Source of the DNA: a virus
IMG/VR virus record: IMGVR_UViG_3300044641_008523
Coordinates: 1 to 22,811 of that record
Direction: 5' to 3' (one strand)
Length of the DNA stretch: 22,811 nucleotides
In this document: positions 6,861-14,189 of the stretch, one piece after another
Layout of the letters: each line of letters opens with the position of its first letter
Position numbering within the stretch: the first letter of the stretch is position 1
Made by a program: the position numbers and the translations under genes
Notes under the pieces: generated by a model
What the model saw: the letters and a program-made list of their open reading frames with translations, nothing else
Database searches by the model: none
What the model was told of the DNA's origin: nothing

Positions 6861-7286
6861 TCAAGCTCGCCCGCGATTCGCCTTAGAATCTGCGAACGCA
6901 AGTTTCGCCCAATTTTCTGAATTTTCGAACAGTGACATTGGGTCGACTCCAGTATCCTGCGTAGTTATCTGTCGACCACTATCAGCAGCGACTTGTTCTC
7001 TAAGAGTCGTCGACGCTGTGTCTGCGAAAATAGATGCCATAACAGGATCGTTGGGAACAATTTGCTTTGCGATTTCAACGTTTGCTTTTTGAAATTGTTT
7101 ATTTTGCTGCAAACTCTGTTGACTGTGATTTGGCTTAGCAGAAATATAATCTAGAGCGGTTCTACGCTGCGGTCTAACTCGAGACTCTTCTAGATTCGTT
7201 TCTTTTTTATTACCGTTCGCAACTCCTTCCATTAAAATTTCAAGAAGACACTCTTTTACGATAGATTTCAATTCGCTGCGTTTCAA
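6861..7286 (-). CDS. unknown head-region protein, 141 aa, TTG start
   Basis: I place the start at TTG 7284-7286, which overlaps the TGA stop of the protease gene as TTGA and has GGAGGGG four bases upstream. The frame could open at an earlier TTG (7298), but the Shine-Dalgarno then falls inside the gene. The protein begins MKRSELKSIVKECLLEILME, a short amphipathic helix like those of the 95-aa and annexin-like proteins, followed by a Gln/Asn-rich stretch and a C-terminal part with MSLFENSENWAKLAF. No family recognised. The overlap with gp21 suggests coupled translation and a role in the prohead core. Confidence 0.8.
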   Translation of the reverse strand: MKRSELKSIVKECLLEILMEGVANGNKKETNLEESRVRPQRRTALDYISAKPNHSQQSLQQNKQFQKANVEIAKQIVPNDPVMASIFADTASTTLREQVAADSGRQITTQDTGVDPMSLFENSENWAKLAFADSKANRGRA

Positions 7287-7897
7287 CGACCCCTCCAATC
7301 GATGATATCGTTAAAAATCCTATCGATTCTATCTTCTTTCGTAAACGTTCTTTTAAGTTCTTCTTGTGTGATTTTTTTACCTTCTGCCATCATGAAAGCA
7401 CCAGGCGTTGAAGGTTCGGCGACGAAGTCCCAACAAATAAGCTGAAAATCGTCTTGTACTACTTGAAAATCGCCGTCCCTTTTTGTTGATCCAACACCAC
7501 GAGATGAGATACCGAGTGTAACGCCAGACTCAACAAGACTCTGTAAAATTTTACCACATGGGGTATCTAATAACTCGACGGTACCGTAACACACATCTCC
7601 GTCCATGTACGCATCTCTAATAATATGTGAAACCTTTTTAAGCTCTACTACGCTAGAATCTGGGTGGTCGCATTCTCCAAGAGCTCTATTTTCCTTAATA
7701 AATTTTTGATAATTTCTAACTTCTCGCTCGAGAATAGGCCTGGGGTAAATTCTACCATTCTGATTTAACGTTTCTGATTTTTGCAGAATGCCCTTCATGA
7801 TAATTTTACCGCCGTTTTTTTCACGACTTTCTTTTATTAGTTCGGGCGTGTAGCTAAAAGCCGTCCACTCTGTGAGTAATTTAACGTCTTCCGGCAT
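7283..7897 (-). CDS. 21: prohead core protease (T4 gp21 family)
   Basis: Serine-type maturation protease that digests the scaffold and trims the capsid protein before packaging. The 204-aa product shows the family motifs in order: KGILQKSETLNQNGRIYPR near 35-53, GECDHPDS with the catalytic His at 78, VSHII at 89-93, LGISSRGVGS (129-137) with the nucleophile Ser131 or Ser132, and CWDFVAEPS (155-163) with an Asp that is a candidate third residue. Length matches T4 gp21 (212 aa). ATG start with GGGGAGAAG upstream; it overlaps the previous gene by 17 bases and the next by a TTGA junction. A matching cleavage site is seen in the gp23 of this window. Confidence 0.95.
   Translation of the reverse strand: MPEDVKLLTEWTAFSYTPELIKESREKNGGKIIMKGILQKSETLNQNGRIYPRPILEREVRNYQKFIKENRALGECDHPDSSVVELKKVSHIIRDAYMDGDVCYGTVELLDTPCGKILQSLVESGVTLGISSRGVGSTKRDGDFQVVQDDFQLICWDFVAEPSTPGAFMMAEGKKITQEELKRTFTKEDRIDRIFNDIIDWRGR
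7290..7296 (-). promoter_or_regulatory. Shine-Dalgarno deciding a TTG start
   Basis: GGAGGGG lies inside the last codons of the protease gene, four bases before TTG 7284-7286. It is a stronger match than most ATG-started genes here have and fixes the start of the 141-aa gene. Confidence 0.6.
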
Positions 7898-8720
7898 TTT
7901 CTTCTCCCCTTATTTCTTCTATGAGTTTGTTTAGAACTAAAAATTTTGAAATGTTCTCTTCTCGAATATCTTCCGTAGATAGTTCATCGATGTGCGCTCG
8001 AACTCCTTTTACTTTTTCTAAAGTAATTTTGCTTTCGCTAAGCTTTTCGAACTGTTTTAAACTCAATAAAGCAGTTTGCTTTATCTTGTCCAGCAAAGGA
8101 ACTAGATTTTGTTTATCTTCTGCTAGCGCTAATTTAATTAGTCTAAATTGTTCAGTGGTTAATTCTCTGGAAATTTTTTCACTTACTTTTTTCTTCATAA
8201 TATTAAGCGATAAATTATTTACGACGCCCTTTTTTTCGAGATTCGTCGTCTTCTTTTCTTCGAGAAGCATCTTGATAACTTTTTGTTCGTATTCTGCTAT
8301 TCTCGATAGATCTGACTCCAGAATATTTCGCCAATCATTCATAAGCGTTTGAACGGTCGCCAAAGAACGATAGTCGGGTATTCTTTGTTCAAAAAAATCT
8401 TTTTGATTCAATTTTTTATTAATCGTGTGTATTAGAGCACCCTTTTCTTTATCAAGTGCTTTTACATCATGAGTTTGTGTAGCTTTTTTCGCTTCGTCCA
8501 GTATTCTTATGGCTATAGATTCGGATTCAACCGTGGTACGCACCAATGCATTGAAGAGTTTAAACTCTTTATGCAAATGTGTACCTGGTTTAAAATGTTC
8601 TTGAACAATGAACATCGCTTCACGGGCTTTATCGGTTTCTCCCTCGATTAATGCCTTTGAAATGAAGCGCACGAGCTGCTCATAAATTATCGCAGCATTC
8701 CTCTTCTTATTGTGCCTCAT
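7881..8720 (-). CDS. conserved-type head-region protein between portal and protease, 279 aa
   Basis: The sequence reads GTGATG at the start. ATG 8718-8720 is preferred because GGAG lies eight bases before it and the portal stop overlaps it as TGATG. The protein begins MRHNKKRNAAIIYEQLVRFI, is helical and strongly charged throughout, and contains LHKEFKLFNALVRTTVESES around 50-70 and a long Lys/Glu-rich segment around 150-210 suggestive of coiled coil. No catalytic motif, signal peptide or membrane segment. I recall similar proteins at this place in marine T4-like phages, without known function. In T4 the core gene 67 follows the portal gene, but this product is much longer. Its first six residues recur in the 206-aa protein. 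Confidence 0.85.
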   Translation of the reverse strand: MRHNKKRNAAIIYEQLVRFISKALIEGETDKAREAMFIVQEHFKPGTHLHKEFKLFNALVRTTVESESIAIRILDEAKKATQTHDVKALDKEKGALIHTINKKLNQKDFFEQRIPDYRSLATVQTLMNDWRNILESDLSRIAEYEQKVIKMLLEEKKTTNLEKKGVVNNLSLNIMKKKVSEKISRELTTEQFRLIKLALAEDKQNLVPLLDKIKQTALLSLKQFEKLSESKITLEKVKGVRAHIDELSTEDIREENISKFLVLNKLIEEIRGEENAGRR

Positions 8721-10627
8721 CACTCACTCTCCAAATCTATTTTTTCATCATCATTTAAAACTTCTGACAGAAGCTTACTACTCAAATTACTACCTATATC
8801 GCCCGAAAGCTTTTTGAAAATTCCTTCCATTTCTTGCGTTATTCTGGGATTAACTGTTCTCGCCTTTTCATCCAACATAGCGTCGGCTAACGATGTGGGT
8901 AAATCGTCCTCGAAAACATCCATTTTTGGAATAACGTTTCCGAAAGGTTTGTTAGAAGTATCCTGCGTTCTTGTTTTATTTCCAACAGAAGTCATAGACA
9001 TAAAATCTGGTAAATTTTTGTCTCTTCGATCTTTCGACCTCGCGATCTTCTTCTTATTAATTTCTTTTCCCCACATATTTTTAACTTCGTTCGAAGGATT
9101 GACGGGCGTAAAACCCGTCCCTCTACCTAGAGGCTCATATCCCGTAAAAAGAGGTTCTTCACCACCGGCGGAAGCTTCTTCGCCGCCTTCTGGTGCCGTT
9201 TCATCTCCTGCTGGCGCGCCACCAGAGTCGTCGGAGCCTCCAGATTCAACGTCTGCGTCTTCTAGTTTATCGGCTTTTCTACCTTCTTTGATCTGTTCAA
9301 TTTCTTCTTCAGTCAAACCAAGAACATTTCGACGAATCCATCCACGGTCAACGGCGCCTTCTGGGACTGCTCCGGCTATTTCGAACTTGGTCTTAATCAA
9401 TTCAAGCTTTTGCATCTGCGCTACCGAGCTTGGATTATTAAGCATTAACTTAAAGTTTAAAAGCGTTTCGTCGGTAAATCCGTGCGAATATAAATGAATC
9501 ATCGCGATCTTATTAAGCTCTGATATAATAACTTTTTGTATTCTAGAAATTGTCCTTGAGAACCTTATGTCTTCTTGAGCTAGCGTCGACTTCGAACCTA
9601 TTTCTTCATCATAGCCTAGGTAAGCTTTGGGTATTTTTAGAGCTGCAAACAGTTTTTTCTGTATGTATTGGACGTCCTCGACAGCAGAAGTATTTTGTCC
9701 GCCGGCTAAAGTATCGATCTTCGTACCCGACTCACCACCACGAACTGGTATAAAATAATCATCCAAACCACTTAATGGATTAAATCTTAAATCAACTCGA
9801 CCCGTTGCCTTATCTATAACCATGTTTCTTTTAAGAGTCGATTGAGCTTGCTGCATATAGTTTTCAACTTCTTCAGGTGGTATATTTCCCACGTCGATAT
9901 AAAATATCCTGCGCTCAGGAGCTCGAACTACTCTATACAAAAGCATCGCGTCTTCGCTTAATATCAACTGCCTCCAAACTCGACGCGCAGATTCTAGGAC
10001 AGATGCGCCGTAAGGCAAGAACGCATCGTTACCTAACAATCTAAAATGAACAACTTGCCAGTTTTCTAATACTTTATTTCCTTTTGTTATCCATCGAAAT
10101 CGAACTGCCATGGGATCTTGTGGATCGTACCCTTCCTCACGCTCTATCTCTGAGATCGGTATCGGGAGCACATTAACGACGCCATACTTTGGGTCAACAT
10201 CTAAGAACGAGAAAAAATCTCCGTATTTACATAAGTTTCTTGTCCACATTGGCAAATTAAAGTCTACATTTAGAATATCGAAAAATAATTCTTCTAATAA
10301 TTCTCTTATAGCCCTATTTTCTGAATAGATGTGTAAAACTTTTCCGGATTCATCTTGTGAAGCAGATTCTTCGGCGTAAATGTCAAGCGCTGAGCTTATT
10401 TCGGGGGTACTTTCCATTTCGCTAAAGTCGCTGTATCTACTCATTCTATCGAATGCACCGTAAGCAGAAACCGTTGTAGAATAAACATCAGATACGTTTC
10501 TTCTAAACATTTCGTAAGAAGAAGACGCAGAAGATGGCGAATATCCTTTAACCTTTGCCTTTATAACAGGCCCAGATCTAAACAATCTTGTTAGTCTACT
10601 GAATAGACTCTCATTTTTTTGTGCCAT
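8720..10627 (-). CDS. 20: portal vertex protein (T4 gp20 family)
   Basis: Forms the dodecameric ring at one head vertex through which DNA enters and to which the neck attaches. Residues about 60-450 carry the gp20 signature: STPEISSALDIYAEES (73-88), NLCKYGDFFSFLDVD (131-145), RAPERRIFYIDVGNIPPEEVE (start at 236), FIPVRGGESGTKIDTLAGGQ (292-311) and KKLFAALKIPKAYLGYD (324-340). After about residue 452 comes a low-complexity Gly/Ser/Glu/Asp linker to about 492 and a further C-terminal region with acidic end, making it about 110 residues longer than T4 gp20. ATG shares one base with the terminase stop (TAATG). No good Shine-Dalgarno is present, so coupled translation is likely. Confidence 0.96.
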   Translation of the reverse strand: MAQKNESLFSRLTRLFRSGPVIKAKVKGYSPSSASSSYEMFRRNVSDVYSTTVSAYGAFDRMSRYSDFSEMESTPEISSALDIYAEESASQDESGKVLHIYSENRAIRELLEELFFDILNVDFNLPMWTRNLCKYGDFFSFLDVDPKYGVVNVLPIPISEIEREEGYDPQDPMAVRFRWITKGNKVLENWQVVHFRLLGNDAFLPYGASVLESARRVWRQLILSEDAMLLYRVVRAPERRIFYIDVGNIPPEEVENYMQQAQSTLKRNMVIDKATGRVDLRFNPLSGLDDYFIPVRGGESGTKIDTLAGGQNTSAVEDVQYIQKKLFAALKIPKAYLGYDEEIGSKSTLAQEDIRFSRTISRIQKVIISELNKIAMIHLYSHGFTDETLLNFKLMLNNPSSVAQMQKLELIKTKFEIAGAVPEGAVDRGWIRRNVLGLTEEEIEQIKEGRKADKLEDADVESGGSDDSGGAPAGDETAPEGGEEASAGGEEPLFTGYEPLGRGTGFTPVNPSNEVKNMWGKEINKKKIARSKDRRDKNLPDFMSMTSVGNKTRTQDTSNKPFGNVIPKMDVFEDDLPTSLADAMLDEKARTVNPRITQEMEGIFKKLSGDIGSNLSSKLLSEVLNDDEKIDLESE

Positions 10628-12216
10628 TATTTATACATCCATAATAATTCAGGTGGTATAGGCATAGAAGGATCCGTTCCGAAGTATCTACTATCGTACA
10701 TTCTAGGTTTTAATGGATTATTATTCTGATTGACGTGTGTTTGATTTTGTTGTTGAGCGTTCACCTTAAAACCCGCGAGCAATCCCCATTGCGTCGACTG
10801 GACGGTTTGCGATGTATTACCCGTTGGTTCGAATAAACTGCAAGCGATTGCCGAAGCCATGACAAGATCATCGTTAAATCCTTTCTGCGCTTTTGCTACG
10901 TTACCAACCCAGACGAAAGTCTTAAGTTCATCTAATAACCTAGCAGAATATATTCTAATCTTATTTGTTCGAAGGTATTCTTCTAGTTTCGTTAAAATCG
11001 TAGGTTTATTTTGTCCCGATGTATTGAAGCCGATCTTTCCTATTGGAACGTCAGGAGAATATCTAAATCTAACATCGTTTATATAAAGATTAGGGTACCC
11101 AATCTCTTTAAGCTTCGTGATTGTCGCGAATCCGTAAGTATTATTCTCAGGACAAACTAGTGCCTTATTATATTTTAAACCTATTTCATTTATTAATATT
11201 CCAAGTTGATCAGGCGGTAATTTTCCTTTAAATTCGCAAACTTGCTCGCATTCTACAGTGTCAATAACCTGTATAGTAGAAAAATCGTATGCATCGCCTC
11301 TCGATACGTCAGCTGCTATTACATACTTGTGACCAGGCAAAGCATATTTCCAAACCCAAACAGATGCTTCGGGTCCCCATCTTTCTATGGGATTACGACA
11401 AGCAGATCGTATTTTTTCGTAATCTTCAGCATTAATGAATGTATCACCAGATGAAGAAAAATCGCAAAGTAATTCCTGCGCGATTTGTTTACGAGTCATA
11501 TTTCTTGATTCTTGTTCGAACCACTTTTCATCGTGATCAGGGTGTACGAACCACGGCAATTTTATTGGATGAAAATCAGAAACGCCTGCATCGGCGTCTA
11601 ACCATAATTTGTGAAATTGATTTCCAACACCAGACGGTGTACTCAATATAATCGCGGCGCCGCCAGTTGAAAGTGTAGGATACAATCCCTTCCAAAGCTC
11701 TTCGAAATCTCTAATGAATGCCGCTTCGTCGACGATTAATAATGAAAGAGCTTCCGAACGACCTGCGTCCTCTGATGTCGGAACTGCTTTTATTATAGAT
11801 CCATTTGAAAATTCTATTTGCGTCTTCGTGTGCGAAGTAATTTCAGGAATTACCAACCAAGACGGCAAATTTTCAAGCATTGTCTTAACTTTTCTAATAA
11901 AATTTTGAGCGACAGCAAGTTTTGTAGCGATAATAAGAACATTTTTTTGCTTATAAAAAATAGCGCGCCATAAACTATATGCAGCTGTAATTGTCGACAA
12001 GCCGAGCTGTCTAGACTTCAGAACGATGTTAAAACGATGTTTAACGAAATCCTTAAGACAATCATTCTGAAAATCGTAAGTCTTGAACGGTATTAAACCC
12101 TTATTCGGGTGTGTAATTTTGACATACTTATTTATAAAATAGTCTGGTTCTTTTCCACACCTGACTATTTCGTTTAATTGAGCTTGTTTCGTAATAACTA
12201 CGTTCTGCTTAGCCAA
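10627..12216 (-). CDS. 17: terminase large subunit, packaging ATPase and nuclease (T4 gp17 family)
   Basis: Motor that cuts concatemeric DNA and pumps it through the portal. The 529-aa product has an N-terminal ATPase domain with Walker A KSRQLGLST (67-75), Walker B LLIVDEAAF (159-167, Asp163 and Glu164) and coupling motif LSTPSG (191-196). The C-terminal RNase H-fold nuclease has AADVSRGDAYDFS (301-313, Asp303), CPENNT (355-360, Glu357) and FNDDLVMA (447-454, Asp449/450), the usual acidic triad. Slightly shorter than T4 gp17 (610 aa). The start is TTG 12214-12216 with no clear Shine-Dalgarno, overlapping the previous gene by eight bases; no better start lies nearby. It is followed immediately by the portal gene. 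Confidence 0.97.
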   Translation of the reverse strand: MAKQNVVITKQAQLNEIVRCGKEPDYFINKYVKITHPNKGLIPFKTYDFQNDCLKDFVKHRFNIVLKSRQLGLSTITAAYSLWRAIFYKQKNVLIIATKLAVAQNFIRKVKTMLENLPSWLVIPEITSHTKTQIEFSNGSIIKAVPTSEDAGRSEALSLLIVDEAAFIRDFEELWKGLYPTLSTGGAAIILSTPSGVGNQFHKLWLDADAGVSDFHPIKLPWFVHPDHDEKWFEQESRNMTRKQIAQELLCDFSSSGDTFINAEDYEKIRSACRNPIERWGPEASVWVWKYALPGHKYVIAADVSRGDAYDFSTIQVIDTVECEQVCEFKGKLPPDQLGILINEIGLKYNKALVCPENNTYGFATITKLKEIGYPNLYINDVRFRYSPDVPIGKIGFNTSGQNKPTILTKLEEYLRTNKIRIYSARLLDELKTFVWVGNVAKAQKGFNDDLVMASAIACSLFEPTGNTSQTVQSTQWGLLAGFKVNAQQQNQTHVNQNNNPLKPRMYDSRYFGTDPSMPIPPELLWMYK

Positions 12217-12577
12217 TTTCGTACGTCGCGAATCTTCTATAGTATGCTACTTTTCTAGGGGAGTGAAAAGTAGTTGAAATAACTTCTATGTTATCGTTTG
12301 TACTGAGTTCTTTACACTTCAACGCTTTACCACATGAATCCTTGTAATTTTTCTTAACAAATTTCAAAGCATCATCGAGCATCGAAATCGATCTTTCTGA
12401 CTCGCGAGCGACTTGCGGCCTCAGGGCATTTTCATTAGCAAAATTTACGATCGATGTATAAGTCAACATCATTTGACCTTCGCCAATAAACTTATACGTA
12501 ATCGATTCAGTTCCATTTTTGGAACCTTTTATCAACTCAAGACATTGCGCAAGGCAATTTAAATCGTAGCTTAGCAT
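12209..12577 (-). CDS. unknown small protein before terminase, 122 aa
   Basis: ATG start with GGAGAAG upstream, embedded in the end of the zinc-finger gene. The end overlaps the TTG start of gp17 by eight bases, so the two are probably translationally coupled. The N-terminal half has beta-like segments (ITYKFIGEGQMMLTYTS), the middle a charged helix (ARESERSISMLDDALKFVKK, 57-76), and the C-terminus SPRKVAYYRRFATYEIG. In T4 the small terminase gp16 overlaps the start of gp17, so this is a positional candidate, but it is shorter than gp16 (164 aa) and shows no recognisable DNA-binding or central coiled-coil arrangement. Function not assigned. Confidence 0.8.
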   Translation of the reverse strand: MLSYDLNCLAQCLELIKGSKNGTESITYKFIGEGQMMLTYTSIVNFANENALRPQVARESERSISMLDDALKFVKKNYKDSCGKALKCKELSTNDNIEVISTTFHSPRKVAYYRRFATYEIG

Positions 12578-12580
12578 ATT

Positions 12581-12904
12581 TCACTTCTCCGCATTTACAT
12601 ATCTAGCGAATAACAAAGAATTTCGCTCTTTCTTTTTTAAAATAACGTCTTCTTTTGACGGTCTCCATCCATTTTTCCATTTTTCTAAATTTAGTTCTGC
12701 GAAATTATCCTCACATGCTCTACAACACCCTACTCTCTCGTAAGCTTCCATATCTATGCTAGACGCGAAAAAACACTCGCATACTTGACAGTATGATAAA
12801 ATATCTGCTTCTTTTCTTTCATATATAAACTTCGCATCTTTTTCAAGCCCAAACGTAAGAGTCCGGGCCTTGTTTCGTAATTTCGATGATGTTGTCGACC
12901 GCAT
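12581..12904 (-). CDS. small zinc-finger-like protein, 107 aa
   Basis: The frame begins at ATG 12902-12904 inside the last 62 bases of the Rad50-like frame; no in-frame ATG, GTG or TTG allows a start after that stop except one past the first cysteines, so the long overlap is probably real. Residues about 38-66 contain YCQVCECFF and GCCRACEDNF, four cysteines arranged as two CxxC pairs about 18 residues apart plus extra cysteines, typical of a zinc ribbon or treble-clef finger. The N-terminus is basic (RSTTSSKLRNKAR) and the C-terminus Lys/Arg/Glu-rich. Such small proteins can bind nucleic acid or RNA polymerase, but nothing here decides it. It ends three bases before the next gene. Confidence 0.72.
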   Translation of the reverse strand: MRSTTSSKLRNKARTLTFGLEKDAKFIYERKEADILSYCQVCECFFASSIDMEAYERVGCCRACEDNFAELNLEKWKNGWRPSKEDVILKKKERNSLLFARYVNAEK

Positions 12905-14054
12905 CTTTTACCGCATCCACGTGTGATATTACTATAATTGTCTTGAAAAATCTCTTTAAGGAAACAAGAAGTCGATTACAAGCCTCGACATTTACTTCGT
13001 CGAGTGCTCCGAATCCTTCATCGATAATCAACATATCGGTCTTAGGAAGAGATGAAACATTAATGAGCGCAACTCGAATAGCAAGAGAAGCCATCATTTT
13101 CTCCATACCAGAACCGAGTTCTATTGGACGTTGCGAATCGCCATAGTCTAAATTTATTTCCAAATCGTTTCCATTTGAAACTAAACCTACCGTAAATCCA
13201 CAAACACCCTGAAGTATCGATGAAATTTCTTGATTAATTCTTGGTAACTGTTGTGTTAAGACTACTTGTTGTAGTCCGTTCTTACCATACGCTTGAATTA
13301 GTAGTTCATATAACTTCCATAATCTTGAATTCTTAGAATACTCTTCTTTATCTTTTTGATTTTTTTGTAGCGATGATGTCTCAGATCCTATCGATCGTTC
13401 GGTCCTTAGTAAAGACGCCTCGGAATCTCTTAATGCCACGGAAACTTTTCTTAATTCTTCTTCTGTTTCAAAAATTAAATTCTCAGTTTCGTCTCCAACT
13501 AGGTTTAATTGCATTTCGATTATTTTCTCTTCGATTTCTTTGATTTTCTTAATAGTCTCTAGAGACTTCGCGGCGTATGAATTTTTTTCGACGTGTAATG
13601 AACTGGAGTTTGAACTTAAATTTATTTCTTCTCTCAGAATTCTCTCATATTTTTCAATTTTTGTTTCCAAAGATTTCGATTTGATATCAGCAATAGTATC
13701 ATTTGCTTCCTGTAATTTCTGAGACAGTCCTTCGATTACTTGTCGTTGACTCTCTATAAGAGTCTTATCACGATGGGAGTCTCTAATAAACTTACAAGTT
13801 GGAAACTGGTCACCGCAAGGAACATCTCGTAATTTAGAAACAGAAAGTTCTTGTTGTCTGAGCTTTTCTTTTTCCTTCTCGAGTTCGGCTGATAGTTTGG
13901 CTTCATTTAATTCAAACAACCTTAGAGAATTAAGCTCTTCTCTCAAGACTTCAACAGATACACTATTTTTAAACGTCTTAATTTTTTCCAGTCGAACATT
14001 CGAAAGTTCGATTTTTTCTTCTATCTCTTCGATCTTCGCGTCGTAGTTTTGCAC
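12843..14054 (-). CDS. 46: Rad50/SbcC-like C-terminal half (T4 gp46 family), separated by an in-frame stop
   Basis: The first possible start is GTG 14052-14054, but the frame is open without a break up to 14186, just after the TAA that ends the Mre11-Rad50 N-terminal frame, and both are in the same reading frame. From the GTG the product is 403 aa: coiled coil to about 75, a hook-like turn VPCGDQFPTCKFI (78-90), the returning coiled coil (about 95-270), then the ATPase C-lobe with signature ELGSGMEKMMASLAIRVAL, Walker B DMLIIDEGFGALDE and KTIIVISHVD. No Shine-Dalgarno precedes the GTG. Partner of Mre11 in double-strand break processing and recombination-dependent replication. Either a separate subunit made by reinitiation, a readthrough product, or the tail of a gene broken by a nonsense change. 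Confidence 0.8.
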   Translation of the reverse strand: MQNYDAKIEEIEEKIELSNVRLEKIKTFKNSVSVEVLREELNSLRLFELNEAKLSAELEKEKEKLRQQELSVSKLRDVPCGDQFPTCKFIRDSHRDKTLIESQRQVIEGLSQKLQEANDTIADIKSKSLETKIEKYERILREEINLSSNSSSLHVEKNSYAAKSLETIKKIKEIEEKIIEMQLNLVGDETENLIFETEEELRKVSVALRDSEASLLRTERSIGSETSSLQKNQKDKEEYSKNSRLWKLYELLIQAYGKNGLQQVVLTQQLPRINQEISSILQGVCGFTVGLVSNGNDLEINLDYGDSQRPIELGSGMEKMMASLAIRVALINVSSLPKTDMLIIDEGFGALDEVNVEACNRLLVSLKRFFKTIIVISHVDAVKDAVDNIIEITKQGPDSYVWA

Positions 14055-14186
14055 AAGCTTTTGAAGTGTAGATAATTCTTTCTTTTTAACTTCAACGTCA
14101 GATTGTGTGTATCCAGATTGTTTTTTAACTGTAGCTAAATTGATTCGAAGATTTATTTCCTTATCCTTATAGTCGCTTATCTTTTT

Positions 14187-14189
14187 TTA
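14187..14189 (-). other. in-frame TAA interrupting the Mre11-Rad50 fusion
   Basis: The frame reads GCC CTA TAA AAA AAG ATA AGC. Codons on both sides are in one frame and encode continuous Lys/Glu-rich coiled coil (QLNIEKKAL, stop, KKISDYKDKEINLR). TAA ends at least eight other genes here, so the code is not altered. A single base substitution (for example from CAA, GAA or AAA) would explain it; an indel would not. Confidence 0.9.

Noticed and set aside
6826-6864. Longer N-terminus for the 95-aa gene
   Set aside because: The strong GGAGGT directly before the inner ATG decides for the shorter form.
8712-9497. 261-aa plus-strand open frame
   Set aside because: Antisense of the portal C-terminal region, which clearly codes on the minus strand; composition is that of a shadow frame.
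10628-10635. TATAAATA, T4 late promoter-like, before the portal gene
   Set aside because: It lies only about 1 base before the ATG, inside the last terminase codons. The same octamer also occurs inside genes at 12129-12136 and 1085-1092, so chance in AT-rich DNA is likely.
14181-14187. A AAA AAG slippery heptamer just after the in-frame TAA
   Set aside because: It resembles a -1 frameshift site, but sequences on both sides are in the same frame and a ribosome meets the stop first, so a single slip would not join the two halves.
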